Of a stretch of DNA of 64,000 nt, positions 1-8,337 are shown piece by piece; positions within the stretch are counted from its first letter, which is position 1; each line of letters begins with the position of its first letter. The DNA is from Litorimonas sp964352855 (GTDB taxonomy: Bacteria; Pseudomonadota; Alphaproteobacteria; Caulobacterales; Maricaulaceae), in NCBI GenBank assembly GCA_964352855.1, contig CAYGTR010000003.1:1-64000 (forward strand). Direction: 5' to 3'. The notes beneath the pieces were generated by a model. The model was not told where the DNA came from. It saw only the letters and a list, made by a program, of their open reading frames with translations, and did no database searches. The position numbers were made by a program, and so were the translations under genes.

Positions 1-56
1 ATGCCTCATCTATATGTTTTTATTATATATTTTTTGTTGAAAAAGTAAAGTAGGAC

Positions 57-97
57 GATTTTGAATCCAGCGCGTCTACCAATTCCGCCACAGCCTC
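57..97 (-). tRNA. 5' half of a tRNA-Leu(CAA), truncated after the anticodon loop
   Basis: Read on the minus strand, this stretch has a 7-nt acceptor 5' strand (GAGGCTG), TG at positions 8-9, the Leu-type D arm GCGGAATTGGTAGACGC, and an anticodon stem-loop CTGGA-TTCAAAA-TC with anticodon CAA. The match stops there: the 3' anticodon strand should read TCCAG but reads TCGTC. The DNA beyond it, towards position 1, is strongly AT-rich and contains no variable arm, T arm or matching acceptor strand. It is therefore a fragment. It could be a leftover from integration, a gene split by an insertion whose other half lies outside the window, or a misassembly. Confidence 0.75.
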
Positions 98-220
98 CTG
101 TCACTTAAGCCCTTATGAAAAGGGTCTGCTGGTAAGGCGCGCCCCATAACTGTGGTTTTTTCTGCGTCAACCATTTTGGCCATATACTTGCCATTAAGTC
201 TTTCTCTATAACGGGCTCTT

Positions 221-826
221 ATGCAGGGTCCCTTTAAATTCCTCGACAGATGGTATGAGAACACCAAAGCTTTGGCACGGCACAAGCGTGCTATGCCTGC
301 ATTAGCGACGGTATCCTTTGCGGAAAGCTCCTTTTTTCCTATCCCCGTGGACATTATGATTATTCCGATGGTGCAAGCTGCACCTGAGAAATGGTGGCGT
401 ATTGCAGGGATTGCCGCGATTTTCTCCGTGCTCGGAGGTGTCTTTGGTTACATGATTGGCCTTTTGTTTTTTGAAACGATCGCACAACCCTTATTGGACA
501 TGCTTGGCAAAACGGAAAAAATGGCAAGTTTCCGCGATAGCATAAATAAAAACGGGGCTTTGTGGGTGTTTGGGGCGGGTTTCACGCCTTTTCCTTATAA
601 GGTCATCACGATCATGTCAGGGGCTGTGCCTGTCAATTTCGGGGTTTTTGTCGCGGCGAGTGTTTTAGCCCGCACTATGCGTTTCTTTGCCGTCGCGGGT
701 CTCGTAAGATTGCTCGGCGCTCAAGCCGAAGCTTTTATGAAAAAACACTTCGCGTTGTTTACACTTTTGGTTTTCGCATGTCTGGCGGCTGCTTGGTTTG
801 GTTATCGCGCCCTATCCGGGCATTAA
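221..826 (+). CDS. YqaA-family (DedA/VTT-like) inner-membrane protein
   Basis: This 201-residue membrane protein belongs to the YqaA branch of the DedA/SNARE-associated family, whose members are thought to move or flip lipids across the inner membrane. It shows the family pattern: a short amphipathic start, the motif FAESSFFPIPVD near residues 33-44, several hydrophobic segments (roughly 45-85 and 115-200), and a GAGFTPFPYKV segment near 118-128 with the Phe-Thr-Pro-Phe-Pro core. The start has no clear ribosome-binding site. The 3' end overlaps the convergent murI gene by 15 bases. The exact substrate cannot be told from sequence. Confidence 0.85.
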   Translation: MQGPFKFLDRWYENTKALARHKRAMPALATVSFAESSFFPIPVDIMIIPMVQAAPEKWWRIAGIAAIFSVLGGVFGYMIGLLFFETIAQPLLDMLGKTEKMASFRDSINKNGALWVFGAGFTPFPYKVITIMSGAVPVNFGVFVAASVLARTMRFFAVAGLVRLLGAQAEAFMKKHFALFTLLVFACLAAAWFGYRALSGH

Positions 827-1636
827 GCCGATAATCCGCTGAAACCCATAAGAGTTGAACGCCTTGTTTCGTGCCTTATCAGTTTGAGGGCCAATAAGAA
901 ATGCGATATCTTCTCTCTCCTCCCTCTTTTGATGAGTCACGCCGTCCAAAACAGTTTCAACGCGTTTCGCAATAGCCGATCCGCTATCTATCCATTGCAC
1001 CGACTGAGTTACAGAGGCTTGAAGTTCATCAACCAGCAAGGGGAAATGCGTGCAAGCCAAAACGACAGTATCAATTTCAGCCCCGATACGGCCCGAGAAG
1101 AGAGGCGTTATTTCATCCCGTATCAAAGACAGCGGCACATGTTCGCCTGATAATTTCTTTTCTGCCAAGTTCACCAAATTCACTGAGCCCTGCAAGGCAA
1201 CTTGACAGTCACTCGCAAAACGGGTGATCAGGCTATTGACATATTTACGTCGCACTGTTCCGGGCGTGCCCAATACGCCAATTGTTTTCGTCCGTGATGT
1301 CTCTGCGGCTGGTTTGATTGCTGGGACAACGCCGATGACAGGGGCACGCACACAATCTCGAATAGCCTCCAACGCCGTTGTTGAGGCTGTATTGCATGCA
1401 ATGATAATGCAATCAGGGGACGTCATGTTTTCCAGCGTGGCAAGAAGGGCCGGCAGACGCGCGACAAGCGCCGCGACAGATTTCTCACCATAGGGGCGGA
1501 ACGCATCATCCGCGACATAATCTATTGCCAAATCCGGCAAACGCTTTCTAATCTCACCCACTACAGACAGACCGCCAACACCTGAATCAAACACAAGCGT
1601 GCGATGATGTTCAGAGATTTTTGCCACTATTTGCAT
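812..1636 (-). CDS. murI: Glutamate racemase
   Basis: MurI converts L-glutamate to D-glutamate for peptidoglycan synthesis in the cytoplasm. The 274-residue protein has the expected length and all hallmark motifs: FDSGVGGLSV near residues 16-25 with the substrate-binding Asp-Ser, IACNTAS with catalytic Cys81, and VLACTHFPLL with the second catalytic Cys195. The two cysteines act as acid and base on opposite faces of the substrate in this cofactor-independent family. It is convergent with the YqaA-type gene, overlapping it by 15 bases, and stands alone on its strand, so it is probably transcribed from its own promoter in the 1637-1766 spacer. Confidence 0.95.
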   Translation of the reverse strand: MQIVAKISEHHRTLVFDSGVGGLSVVGEIRKRLPDLAIDYVADDAFRPYGEKSVAALVARLPALLATLENMTSPDCIIIACNTASTTALEAIRDCVRAPVIGVVPAIKPAAETSRTKTIGVLGTPGTVRRKYVNSLITRFASDCQVALQGSVNLVNLAEKKLSGEHVPLSLIRDEITPLFSGRIGAEIDTVVLACTHFPLLVDELQASVTQSVQWIDSGSAIAKRVETVLDGVTHQKREEREDIAFLIGPQTDKARNKAFNSYGFQRIIGLMPG

Positions 1637-1766
1637 AATGCCCTTTGCTTTGACGGCTAATCTGTCGCCTTCTTCTCAATAAAGTCTTAGCACGGTTTGA
1701 AAACTGGGTAAAAATGTAAGCGAAAGTGAGTTTCTTTTGTGCCCGCAAAGCGGCATAGGCAGGATA

Positions 1767-3272
1767 ATGCCAGATACAGTCTCAAATAATCGCGATTATA
1801 CGAAGTTCATGCTCGTCCTTCTTGGGGCAGCTTTGCTGTTTCGCTGGGCCATTGTCTTCGCCTCTCCCTTAGGTCTGCACGGGGATGAAGCGCAATATTG
1901 GGCGTGGTCGCGTGATTTGGACTGGGGTTATTTCACAAAACCGCCGTTGATCGCCTGGGTCATCGCAATATCGACCTCTATATTTGGTCATGCAGAATGG
2001 GCAATACGCTTACCCTCTGCATTCATTCATAGTCTGACAGCCTGGGTCATTTTCACAACGGCGTGGCGTGTCTTTGATGTGCGCACCGGGTTCTGGGCAG
2101 GATGCACCTATTTATTCATGCCGGCAGTCTGGCTATCATCGACGATCATTAGTACGGATGTGCCACTACTATTTTGTTGGGCTTTGGCATTGAATGCTTG
2201 GGTGGCTTTGCGTGAAAGGCCATCATGGCACCGCGCCTTACAATTAGGACTAGCCGTCGGATTTGGGCTGTTGGCTAAATATGCGATGCTATTTTTCCTA
2301 CCTATTTTGGGGTTGGCCCTTCTCTTTGATAAACCGACTCGCTTCGCCTTATTTGGCCCTAAAGGCTTGCTCACTGGTCTGATTATCGCAGTGCTGTTTA
2401 CGCCAAATATCATTTGGAATTTAAACCATAATTTTGCTACGCTCTCACACACGGCCGAAAATGCTAATTTAAAGGGGCAATTGTTTAATCTTGATGAATT
2501 GCTAACCTTCTGGATAGACCAATTGGGTGTCTTTGGCCCCCTTAGCTTTCCGATTTTGATAATTGCCCTGCTGAAGTTTAGATCACTGCCGAGTTTTGGA
2601 AAATGGGTTGCGGCCCTCGCCATCCTGCCCCTAAGCGTTATTTCACTAGAAGCCTTTCTTTCCCGCGCCAATGCCAACTGGGCAGTGACGACTTATGTTG
2701 CCTCAGCCCTCATTGTTGCCGTCTTTGCAGTGAGTAGGCCCAAAGTTCTGCACGCATTGAAATATGGGTTAATCGGTCAGAGCGCTCTTATGATAGTGGC
2801 CGGCTGCATTATCCTAAGCCCTGCTTTAACTGATGCTTCGGGCCTTTCAAATTCCGTCAAACGACTGCGCGCTTGGCCGGAGACAATTTCCATCATGGAG
2901 GCTCGGTTTAGCGCAGGACATGAAGGTCGACCCTTTGAAGCGATTGTCACGGATAAACGCCTTATTTTTTATAACAAAACTTATTATGGTCTCAGTGACA
3001 CGGCCCCGCTCCATATGTGGATGCTGTCAGCAAACCCAAGCAACCATGCAGAGTTGACTTCCCCGCTTCCTGCAACAGAAGGTCCGGTTCTTTTAATCAA
3101 TTACCATGAAGGCTATGAGCCCTTTTTACGTGAAGATTTCCAGCGCCTTGTGCCTCTAAGCCCGATTGAAATTGACTTGGGTGGCGGCAAAATGAGGCGG
3201 TTGAAAACATGGGCGGCCTATGGTTACACGCCAACTCGGAAAGAGCGAACCTTCCGCCCTCAGGACGACTAG
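1767..3272 (+). CDS. Glycosyltransferase family 39 (ArnT/PMT-like) membrane enzyme
   Basis: A 501-residue polytopic membrane protein of the GT39/ArnT-like class, which transfers a sugar from a polyprenyl-phosphate donor to lipid A, a protein or another envelope acceptor on the periplasmic side. The first periplasmic loop, near residues 35-60, carries the acidic catalytic motif GDEAQYWAWS followed by a KPPL motif, typical of the family. About ten hydrophobic helices fill residues 10-370, followed by a soluble C-terminal domain. I start it at the ATG at 1767 because AGGCAGG lies just upstream; a TTG at 1737 would add ten residues without a better signal. Its stop is 3 bases from the convergent msrA stop. 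The acceptor is unknown. Confidence 0.85.
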   Translation: MPDTVSNNRDYTKFMLVLLGAALLFRWAIVFASPLGLHGDEAQYWAWSRDLDWGYFTKPPLIAWVIAISTSIFGHAEWAIRLPSAFIHSLTAWVIFTTAWRVFDVRTGFWAGCTYLFMPAVWLSSTIISTDVPLLFCWALALNAWVALRERPSWHRALQLGLAVGFGLLAKYAMLFFLPILGLALLFDKPTRFALFGPKGLLTGLIIAVLFTPNIIWNLNHNFATLSHTAENANLKGQLFNLDELLTFWIDQLGVFGPLSFPILIIALLKFRSLPSFGKWVAALAILPLSVISLEAFLSRANANWAVTTYVASALIVAVFAVSRPKVLHALKYGLIGQSALMIVAGCIILSPALTDASGLSNSVKRLRAWPETISIMEARFSAGHEGRPFEAIVTDKRLIFYNKTYYGLSDTAPLHMWMLSANPSNHAELTSPLPATEGPVLLINYHEGYEPFLREDFQRLVPLSPIEIDLGGGKMRRLKTWAAYGYTPTRKERTFRPQDD

Positions 3273-3275
3273 TCG

Positions 3276-3926
3276 CTATTGATCTCCCCAAAGCTTTTTC
3301 AACCGCGCATCACGGCCACAGCTGGTACGATAGAGACGATAGCGCACCGGGTTCTTTTTATAATAATCCTGATGATACTCTTCAGCGTTATAAAACGTCT
3401 TTGCGGGTAAGACGGGTGTCACAATGGGATTACTGAAAGGCTTGTTTTCTTTTATCTCAGCCAATGACGCTTGGGCGGCCTCAATTTGGTCAGGCCGCGC
3501 AAATATCGCCGTGCGGTAGCTGTCGCCTTTATCACAGAACTGACCGTTAGGGTCTGTTGGGTCAATTGTTGTCCAGTAATAATCCAACAATTCGTCGTTT
3601 GTAATTATGGATGGGTCAAAAGTAATTTTAGCGGCTTCGTAATGGCCTGTGTCATTATAAGTGACGTCTTTGTAAGTGGGGTTCTCTGTGCGTCCGCCCG
3701 TATAGCCTGAAACCGCCTCAATTACGCCCGGCACTTTTTCAAAATCAGCTTCGACACACCAGAAACAGCCCCCTGCAAGGATAAGGCTGTCCAATCCTTC
3801 TGATGGCACCGTGGCGTCAGTAGAAGGTATATCCTTATTTGCCGTTTGGCTTTCGGCCGGTGAACACCCTGCGAGAATAAAAGGCGTTAAAATAAAAGTC
3901 GCAATATATCGTATTGTATTTTTCAT
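3276..3926 (-). CDS. msrA: Peptide methionine-S-sulfoxide reductase MsrA, lipoprotein form
   Basis: MsrA reduces methionine-(S)-sulfoxide in proteins. The catalytic motif GGCFWC is present with nucleophile Cys54, followed by a YTGG motif, the block GHYEAAKITFDP and a C-terminal Cys in TSCGRD that can act as resolving thiol. Unlike the usual cytoplasmic enzyme, this 216-residue protein starts with a basic-hydrophobic signal ending in LAGC (Cys21), a lipobox, then a Ser/Thr/Ala-rich linker. It is therefore predicted to sit as a lipoprotein in the envelope and to repair oxidised periplasmic proteins. It is divergent from the exported aminopeptidase gene across a palindrome-rich spacer. Confidence 0.93.
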   Translation of the reverse strand: MKNTIRYIATFILTPFILAGCSPAESQTANKDIPSTDATVPSEGLDSLILAGGCFWCVEADFEKVPGVIEAVSGYTGGRTENPTYKDVTYNDTGHYEAAKITFDPSIITNDELLDYYWTTIDPTDPNGQFCDKGDSYRTAIFARPDQIEAAQASLAEIKENKPFSNPIVTPVLPAKTFYNAEEYHQDYYKKNPVRYRLYRTSCGRDARLKKLWGDQ

Positions 3927-3948
3927 ACTCGGCTCTTTTCATATCTTG

Positions 3949-4114
3949 ACGTCACAAACTAATCACAGTGCCGTGACGTTTAAACGTACATACGTGAATA
4001 AGCTCTGTTGAGTTCCGTATTGAGTTTACGAGGGCATGCATAGTCAACAGCTATAGGATTCATAATATCAATATATTATACCCTATAAAGACATCGCCTC
4101 ATAAATCTGAGGCG
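3949..4114. promoter_or_regulatory. Palindrome-rich divergent spacer between msrA and the M17 peptidase
   Basis: The 266-base divergent spacer holds several exact inverted repeats: ACGTCAC (3949-3955) with GTGACGT (3973-3979), the perfect 12-base palindrome ACGTTTAAACGT (3976-3987), ATAATAT/ATATTAT (4062-4079) nested inside TATAGG/CCTATA (4052-4087), and a CGCCTCA/TGAGGCG hairpin (4095-4114) about 80 bases before the peptidase ATG. These look like operators or 5'-leader structure; no specific regulator is recognised. Confidence 0.45.
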
Positions 4115-4192
4115 TAATCATTATATTAAAGCGTGAAATTATGCGCTGAAAAAGTAAATATCAATTGCTACTCAAAAAAGTTTGGACGTTTT

Positions 4193-5740
4193 ATGAAATT
4201 TATGACCTCGCTCTCCGCCGTGGCGCTTGCCTTAGCGCTGACATCGACCCCGCTTTCCGCTCACGCTGAGACACGCTTTGATTTCGAAGACATGCAAACC
4301 ACACTCGGAGAGCATGTTACCATTTTTATCTCTGAGTCAAATGAGCTTTCCGGCATGGCAGCTGACATAAATAATGCAACAGAGGGTCGTCTTCAAGCAG
4401 CTCTTGATGACGCCGAGTTCAAGGGTGAAATGGGTAAGAAAATGCATTTTTATGGTCTTGCTCCTTACAAGTCTATAACTGTTATCGGCACGGGTGACGA
4501 AATGCTAGCAGCGCGCGACCTGCGTGACCTTGGCGGATATGCGGCGCAAGCCAGTGATAATGAGAAACCCCTCTTCATCATCATTGACGGGCTTGAAACA
4601 GACGAAACTGCTATCGCAGCGCAAATCGCAATGGGCTACCGTCTCGGCAGTTATAGTTTTGACAAGTACAAAAGCGACAAAAAAGAAAGTCAAGACCGTG
4701 TTGTGACCCTTATATCTGATGATGAGCGCGCATCAGAGCTCTTATATGAAAATGATCTAGCTTATATTGTCGACGGCGTCGAGTTTGCCCGCGATATGGG
4801 ATCAGAGCCCGGAAAAACGATTTATCCTGAATCTTACACTCAAGAAGTGCGCAAAGCCTTCCGTGGCATGAACAACGTCAAAATCGAAGTTATGGAAGCC
4901 GCCGAAATTCGTCGTAACGGTATGGGTGCTCTCATGGGCGTTGGGCAAGGATCAATTAACGATCCGCGCCTTATTATTCTGACCTATAATGGCGCGGCCA
5001 GAGACGACGCGCCAATTGCACTGATTGGTAAAGGTATTACTTTCGACACAGGCGGTATCAGCTTGAAACAAAACACCGGCATGTGGGCAATGAAATCTGA
5101 TCTGTCAGGCGCAGCCGCTGTTGCAGGAACAGTCATGTCAGCGGCCAAACGCGGCGCAGACGTCAACCTAGTCGGTGTCATGGCGATGGCAGAGAACATG
5201 CCGTCACAAGACGCTATTCGTCCCGGTGATGTTCTGACAGCCATGGACGGCACGACGATTGAGATTATATCAACTGATGCCGAAGGCCGTCTCGTCATGT
5301 CAGATGCCCTTCTATATGCACAAAAAGAATATGATCCAAAACTTATCCTGAACATTGCAACACTCACGGGCTCTGCCGCGCGCGCCGTTGGCGATGATTA
5401 CGGTGCCTTGGTCACACGCGATTGGGAATTAACCGAAAATATGATCGAGATTGGTAAAATGAGTGGCGAAGACGTTTGGCCACTGCCACTGCACCCTAAT
5501 CATAAAAAAGCGCTCAAATCGGATATTGCTGATCTTAGAAACACAGGCTCATCTGGGCCAGGCGCCTCCACCGCAGCAGCTTTTGTTGGCTCATTTGTTG
5601 AAGAAGACACCCCTTGGGTTCATCTCGATATTGCCGGCGTTGACTGGCTTGATAGTGCTCGCCCAACAACTCCTAAAGGTCATGCAGGTTGGGGCGTGCG
5701 CTTCATGGATCAAATGATACGCGAGTCGATAGGCGACTAA
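4193..5740 (+). CDS. Exported leucyl aminopeptidase, family M17
   Basis: M17 enzymes remove N-terminal residues from peptides using two divalent metals. The catalytic core is intact: IGKGITFDTGG with the Lys and Asp ligands, MKSDLSGAAAV, and the signature STDAEGRL with metal ligands Asp362 and Glu364 in this numbering. The total of 515 residues fits PepA-type proteins. I place the start at the ATG at 4193, because this gives a clean Sec signal peptide (MKFMTSLSAVALALALTSTPLSAHA) cut before ETRF; a GTG at 4133 would bury it. Export is unusual for PepA and suggests a role in periplasmic or secreted peptide degradation. A strong terminator follows. Confidence 0.92.
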   Translation: MKFMTSLSAVALALALTSTPLSAHAETRFDFEDMQTTLGEHVTIFISESNELSGMAADINNATEGRLQAALDDAEFKGEMGKKMHFYGLAPYKSITVIGTGDEMLAARDLRDLGGYAAQASDNEKPLFIIIDGLETDETAIAAQIAMGYRLGSYSFDKYKSDKKESQDRVVTLISDDERASELLYENDLAYIVDGVEFARDMGSEPGKTIYPESYTQEVRKAFRGMNNVKIEVMEAAEIRRNGMGALMGVGQGSINDPRLIILTYNGAARDDAPIALIGKGITFDTGGISLKQNTGMWAMKSDLSGAAAVAGTVMSAAKRGADVNLVGVMAMAENMPSQDAIRPGDVLTAMDGTTIEIISTDAEGRLVMSDALLYAQKEYDPKLILNIATLTGSAARAVGDDYGALVTRDWELTENMIEIGKMSGEDVWPLPLHPNHKKALKSDIADLRNTGSSGPGASTAAAFVGSFVEEDTPWVHLDIAGVDWLDSARPTTPKGHAGWGVRFMDQMIRESIGD

Positions 5741-5757
5741 GCTCTATTTTATTCTAA

Positions 5758-5790
5758 ACAAAAAGGGAGCCATTTGGCTCTCTTTTTGTT
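5758..5790. terminator. Bidirectional terminator between the M17 peptidase and ubiE
   Basis: ACAAAAAGGGAGCC and GGCTCTCTTTTTGT pair around an ATTT loop with one G-T pair. A-runs on one side and T-runs on the other make it work in both directions, which suits two convergent genes. Confidence 0.9.
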
Positions 5791-5797
5791 TTTATGC

Positions 5798-6562
5798 CTA
5801 GACTTTCCAGCCCGTATGCAGCGCAGCGATACCGCCGCTATAATCATCCCATCCGACGCGAATAAACCCGGCATTTTTGACTATTTCAGCAAATTGGCCT
5901 TGTTTAGGAAAGCGACGAATAGATTCAACGAGATATTGATAACTATCCCGATCATTCGCCAAAACCTGTCCCATAGGCGGGATGACATTAAAAGAATAAG
6001 CGTCATAGAATTTTCGTAGCCATTGCGTAGGTGGCGTAGAAAATTCCAACACGCCCAAACGTCCACCCGGTTTCAAAACTCGGTAAAACTCCTGCAGCGC
6101 CATATCTCTATCCGTGACATTTCGAATACCAAAAGCAATTGTCACAACGTCAAATTCATTATCAGCAAAAGGCAGCTTTTGCGCATCCCCGCACACACGG
6201 GTAAGATCCAATCCTGCGTCTTTATTGGTATCAATCCCGGCCAAAAGCATTTCTGCATTAATATCACATATGATCGTGCGAGCAGGTTCGCCGCCTCGTC
6301 GCAAACGAACTTCTTCAGCAGCACGAATAAACCGGCGTGCCAGATCCCCCGTACCGCCTGCCACGTCCAAATGCACTTCATCCGGTTGTGGGTTTAGTTT
6401 TGCCATAACCATATTTTTCCAGACACGGTGAATGCCAAGGCTCATCGCATCATTCATCAGATCATAGCTGCTCGCAACCGAGTCAAACACGCCCCTTACA
6501 CGCGAGGCTTTTTGGCTTTCCGGAATTTCTTCAAAGCCGAAATCAATAGTTTTTTCTGTCAT
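5798..6562 (-). CDS. ubiE: Ubiquinone/menaquinone C-methyltransferase UbiE
   Basis: UbiE performs the SAM-dependent C-methylation of 2-polyprenyl-6-methoxy-1,4-benzoquinol in ubiquinone synthesis (and of demethylmenaquinone where that is made). The 254-residue protein carries the family signatures: VFDSVASSYDLMNDAMSLG near residues 27-45, the SAM-binding motif LDVAGGTGDL near 74-83, the post-motif CDINAEML, and the C-terminal signature RNVTDRDMALQEFYRVLKPG. It is downstream of the LysR gene on the same strand, 37 bases away. ubiG, the matching O-methyltransferase, lies elsewhere in the window. Confidence 0.95.
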   Translation of the reverse strand: MTEKTIDFGFEEIPESQKASRVRGVFDSVASSYDLMNDAMSLGIHRVWKNMVMAKLNPQPDEVHLDVAGGTGDLARRFIRAAEEVRLRRGGEPARTIICDINAEMLLAGIDTNKDAGLDLTRVCGDAQKLPFADNEFDVVTIAFGIRNVTDRDMALQEFYRVLKPGGRLGVLEFSTPPTQWLRKFYDAYSFNVIPPMGQVLANDRDSYQYLVESIRRFPKQGQFAEIVKNAGFIRVGWDDYSGGIAALHTGWKV

Positions 6563-6599
6563 AGGTATGGCTTTAACAGGACGGACGAAAACACGCCAG

Positions 6600-7565
6600 T
6601 TATTCTGCTGCGTCCATCAAGCGCGTAGGCTTGCTTGGCCCAGAGTGAAAGGCAGATGCACCGCCATTTTTAAAGAAGTCCTGATCCTGCTTGAAAGCCT
6701 TAACAAGAAAATCAAACACAGCCCGAATACGGGTTGAGCGGCGCAAGTCTTGATGCGCAACTAAATATAGATCCTCTGTCGGCATGATGTCCGGCAAAAT
6801 ACGCTCAAGACTATTCGTACGACGCTTGCTGGATCCGCGCGTTATGGGCTGCATCCCAATGCCGTAACCATGCTCCAAGGCTTCATCAAACGCCCAGATC
6901 GAATTGGTTTGGAAGGTAATACGTTTCGGGTTGTGCACCATGTCATCACCGTCGCGCAGCCAAAGCTGTTTGCCATCCATAATATTGGCAATCACGCCGT
7001 CATGATCTTTGAGGTCATCAAGGGTTTGAGGGCGTCCGTTTGTATCCAAATAACTCGTTGCGGCATAAAACCCGAATGAGACAGTTGCGACTTTTCGGCC
7101 AATCAAAGAATTTTGTTCCCCGGGACTGGCCCAACGCAGCGCGATGTCTGCTTCTCTCTGCGCCAAGTTAAAGTCGCGAAACCCTATACCCAAATCGATC
7201 AATATATCCGGATGTTCATTACGGAAAATTTCCATCACGCCGGGCAACCACGCCGTTCCAATACCCTCTGTCGCAGACAGACGTACAACGCCGGAGAGAC
7301 TGTCTTCCAAAGTCGCGGAACTACGGTCAATCGCGGCGGCTTCATCCTGCATACGGCTGATATGATCCAGCATGGACTGTCCGAAGCGCGTTGGTACGAG
7401 GACCCCGTCTTCGCGGCGCAATAAGGGAGTTTTAAAATGATCTTCAAGCGCGCGAATGCGGCGCCCCACTGTGGGTTGGCTCATGCCTAACTTCTTACCG
7501 GCTGCCGTGAGGCTACCGACCTCGGCCACGGCCAAAAATATAGGATAATCAGACCAATTTTTCAT
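6600..7565 (-). CDS. LysR-family transcriptional regulator
   Basis: A 321-residue LysR-type regulator: an N-terminal winged helix-turn-helix (about residues 3-62, with VAEVGSLTAAGKKLGMSQPTVGRRI) and a periplasmic-binding-protein-like effector domain (about 90-295). The start at 7565 is chosen because the minus strand has AAGGG about 8 bases upstream and it brings the HTH to the N-terminus; a start at 7607 would add 14 unneeded residues. The effector is unknown. The divergent neighbour is the DUF983 gene, a possible but unproven target; the C-terminus beyond the effector fold is long and Gly/Ser-rich. Confidence 0.9.
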   Translation of the reverse strand: MKNWSDYPIFLAVAEVGSLTAAGKKLGMSQPTVGRRIRALEDHFKTPLLRREDGVLVPTRFGQSMLDHISRMQDEAAAIDRSSATLEDSLSGVVRLSATEGIGTAWLPGVMEIFRNEHPDILIDLGIGFRDFNLAQREADIALRWASPGEQNSLIGRKVATVSFGFYAATSYLDTNGRPQTLDDLKDHDGVIANIMDGKQLWLRDGDDMVHNPKRITFQTNSIWAFDEALEHGYGIGMQPITRGSSKRRTNSLERILPDIMPTEDLYLVAHQDLRRSTRIRAVFDFLVKAFKQDQDFFKNGGASAFHSGPSKPTRLMDAAE

Positions 7566-7711
7566 AAACACGCCCTTACAGATATGAACGACAAGAGTCA
7601 ATTTCATGCATATATTTATGACTAAGATGTGACATCAGTAACAGCGCGGCGCAATGGCGCTATACGTAACAAGGCTTTGCAGTGCCTGATAAAATCTCTT
7701 AAGGGCCCATT

Positions 7712-8101
7712 ATGTCAACTCACGACCCGATAATTGATCTTCCCCGTAACAAATGGGTCGCTTTCGGCCGAGGGGCGAAATTGCGTTGTCCAAAATGCAA
7801 TCAGGAAAAACTGTTTCAGTCTTACCTGAAACCTGTCGTGGCCTGCCCGACCTGTCGAAAAGACTGGGAGAATGTGCGGGCAGATCTCGCCCCTGCATGG
7901 GCGTCCATGACCTTATCGGCGCATGTGATTATCGTCATTTATCACTTTTTCTTTTTTGATAAGCCGATTTCGAACTTTGTTGCCATATCAAGCCTCATCA
8001 TGATCGCGACCGCCATTTGCCTGCTGACCCTCCCCTCTTTCAAAGGCTTCTTCATGGCCCTTGTTTGGTGGAACCGTATGGAGAAAGAACAGCAAAGCTA
8101 A
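7712..8101 (+). CDS. DUF983 zinc-ribbon membrane protein
   Basis: This 129-residue protein matches the DUF983 family common in alphaproteobacteria. It has a CPKC...CPTC zinc-ribbon (about residues 26-48) followed by two hydrophobic helices (about 67-82 and 87-105). AAGGG precedes the ATG at a good distance. Family function is not established. The promoter and SAM riboswitch for the methionine operon begin directly after its stop codon, so it is probably a separate transcript from metX. Confidence 0.88.
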   Translation: MSTHDPIIDLPRNKWVAFGRGAKLRCPKCNQEKLFQSYLKPVVACPTCRKDWENVRADLAPAWASMTLSAHVIIVIYHFFFFDKPISNFVAISSLIMIATAICLLTLPSFKGFFMALVWWNRMEKEQQS

Positions 8102-8106
8102 ATTGC

Positions 8107-8135
8107 TTGACGTCTTGGATTTGCGCGACCATAGA
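8107..8135 (+). promoter_or_regulatory. Candidate promoter of the met riboswitch transcript
   Basis: TTGACG (8107-8112), a 17-base spacer and CATAGA (8130-8135) lie directly upstream of the riboswitch P1 stem. The -35 is close to consensus and the -10 is weak. Placement fits transcription starting just before the aptamer. Confidence 0.5.
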
Positions 8136-8143
8136 AAAATTCA

Positions 8144-8263
8144 CTCATTAAGACCGGGGGAGGGACAGGCCCTTAGTGTAAATTGCGCTTTTAGCGCAAA
8201 ATACACGAGAACCCGGGGCAACCCAGATGGTGCCAAATCCTGCGGCGAAAGTCGGAAAATGAG
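8144..8263 (+). promoter_or_regulatory. SAM-I (S-box) riboswitch upstream of metX
   Basis: The aptamer shows the full SAM-I pattern: a P1 stem CTCATT (8144-8149) with AATGAG (8258-8263), AAGA, a P2 region CCGGG/CCCGG with GGAGGGACAGGCCC, the conserved GGCAACC, GGTGCCAAATCC, and P4 (CGGC-GAAA-GTCG). An extra hairpin (GTGTA...TTGCGC-loop-GCGCAA...TACAC, 8176-8206) is inserted beside the P2 apical element. Downstream, GCGGCGAA (8242-8249) can pair with TTCGCCGC (8274-8281), and TCGGAAA (8252-8258) with TTTCCGA (8288-8294). These would compete with P4 and P1 and could form the expression platform. High SAM should switch off metX and the genes after it. Confidence 0.93.
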
Positions 8264-8337
8264 ACAGTCGGCATTCGCCGCGTTTAATTTCCGAAAATAT
8301 GGCTGCGAATTTGGTTCCGATAGAATAAGGTCGGGCC

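Noticed and set aside
2108..2677. Minus-strand open frame (189 codons) opposite the GT39 gene
   Set aside because: It is antisense to an intact membrane enzyme; its Lys/Arg/Pro/Ser-rich translation is typical of the reverse strand of hydrophobic codons.
8144..8263. SAM-II riboswitch as the met leader
   Set aside because: SAM-II is expected in this group, but the sequence has the SAM-I core (GGAGGGACAGGCCC, GGCAACC, GGTGCCAAATCC, enclosed by P1) and not the compact SAM-II pseudoknot.
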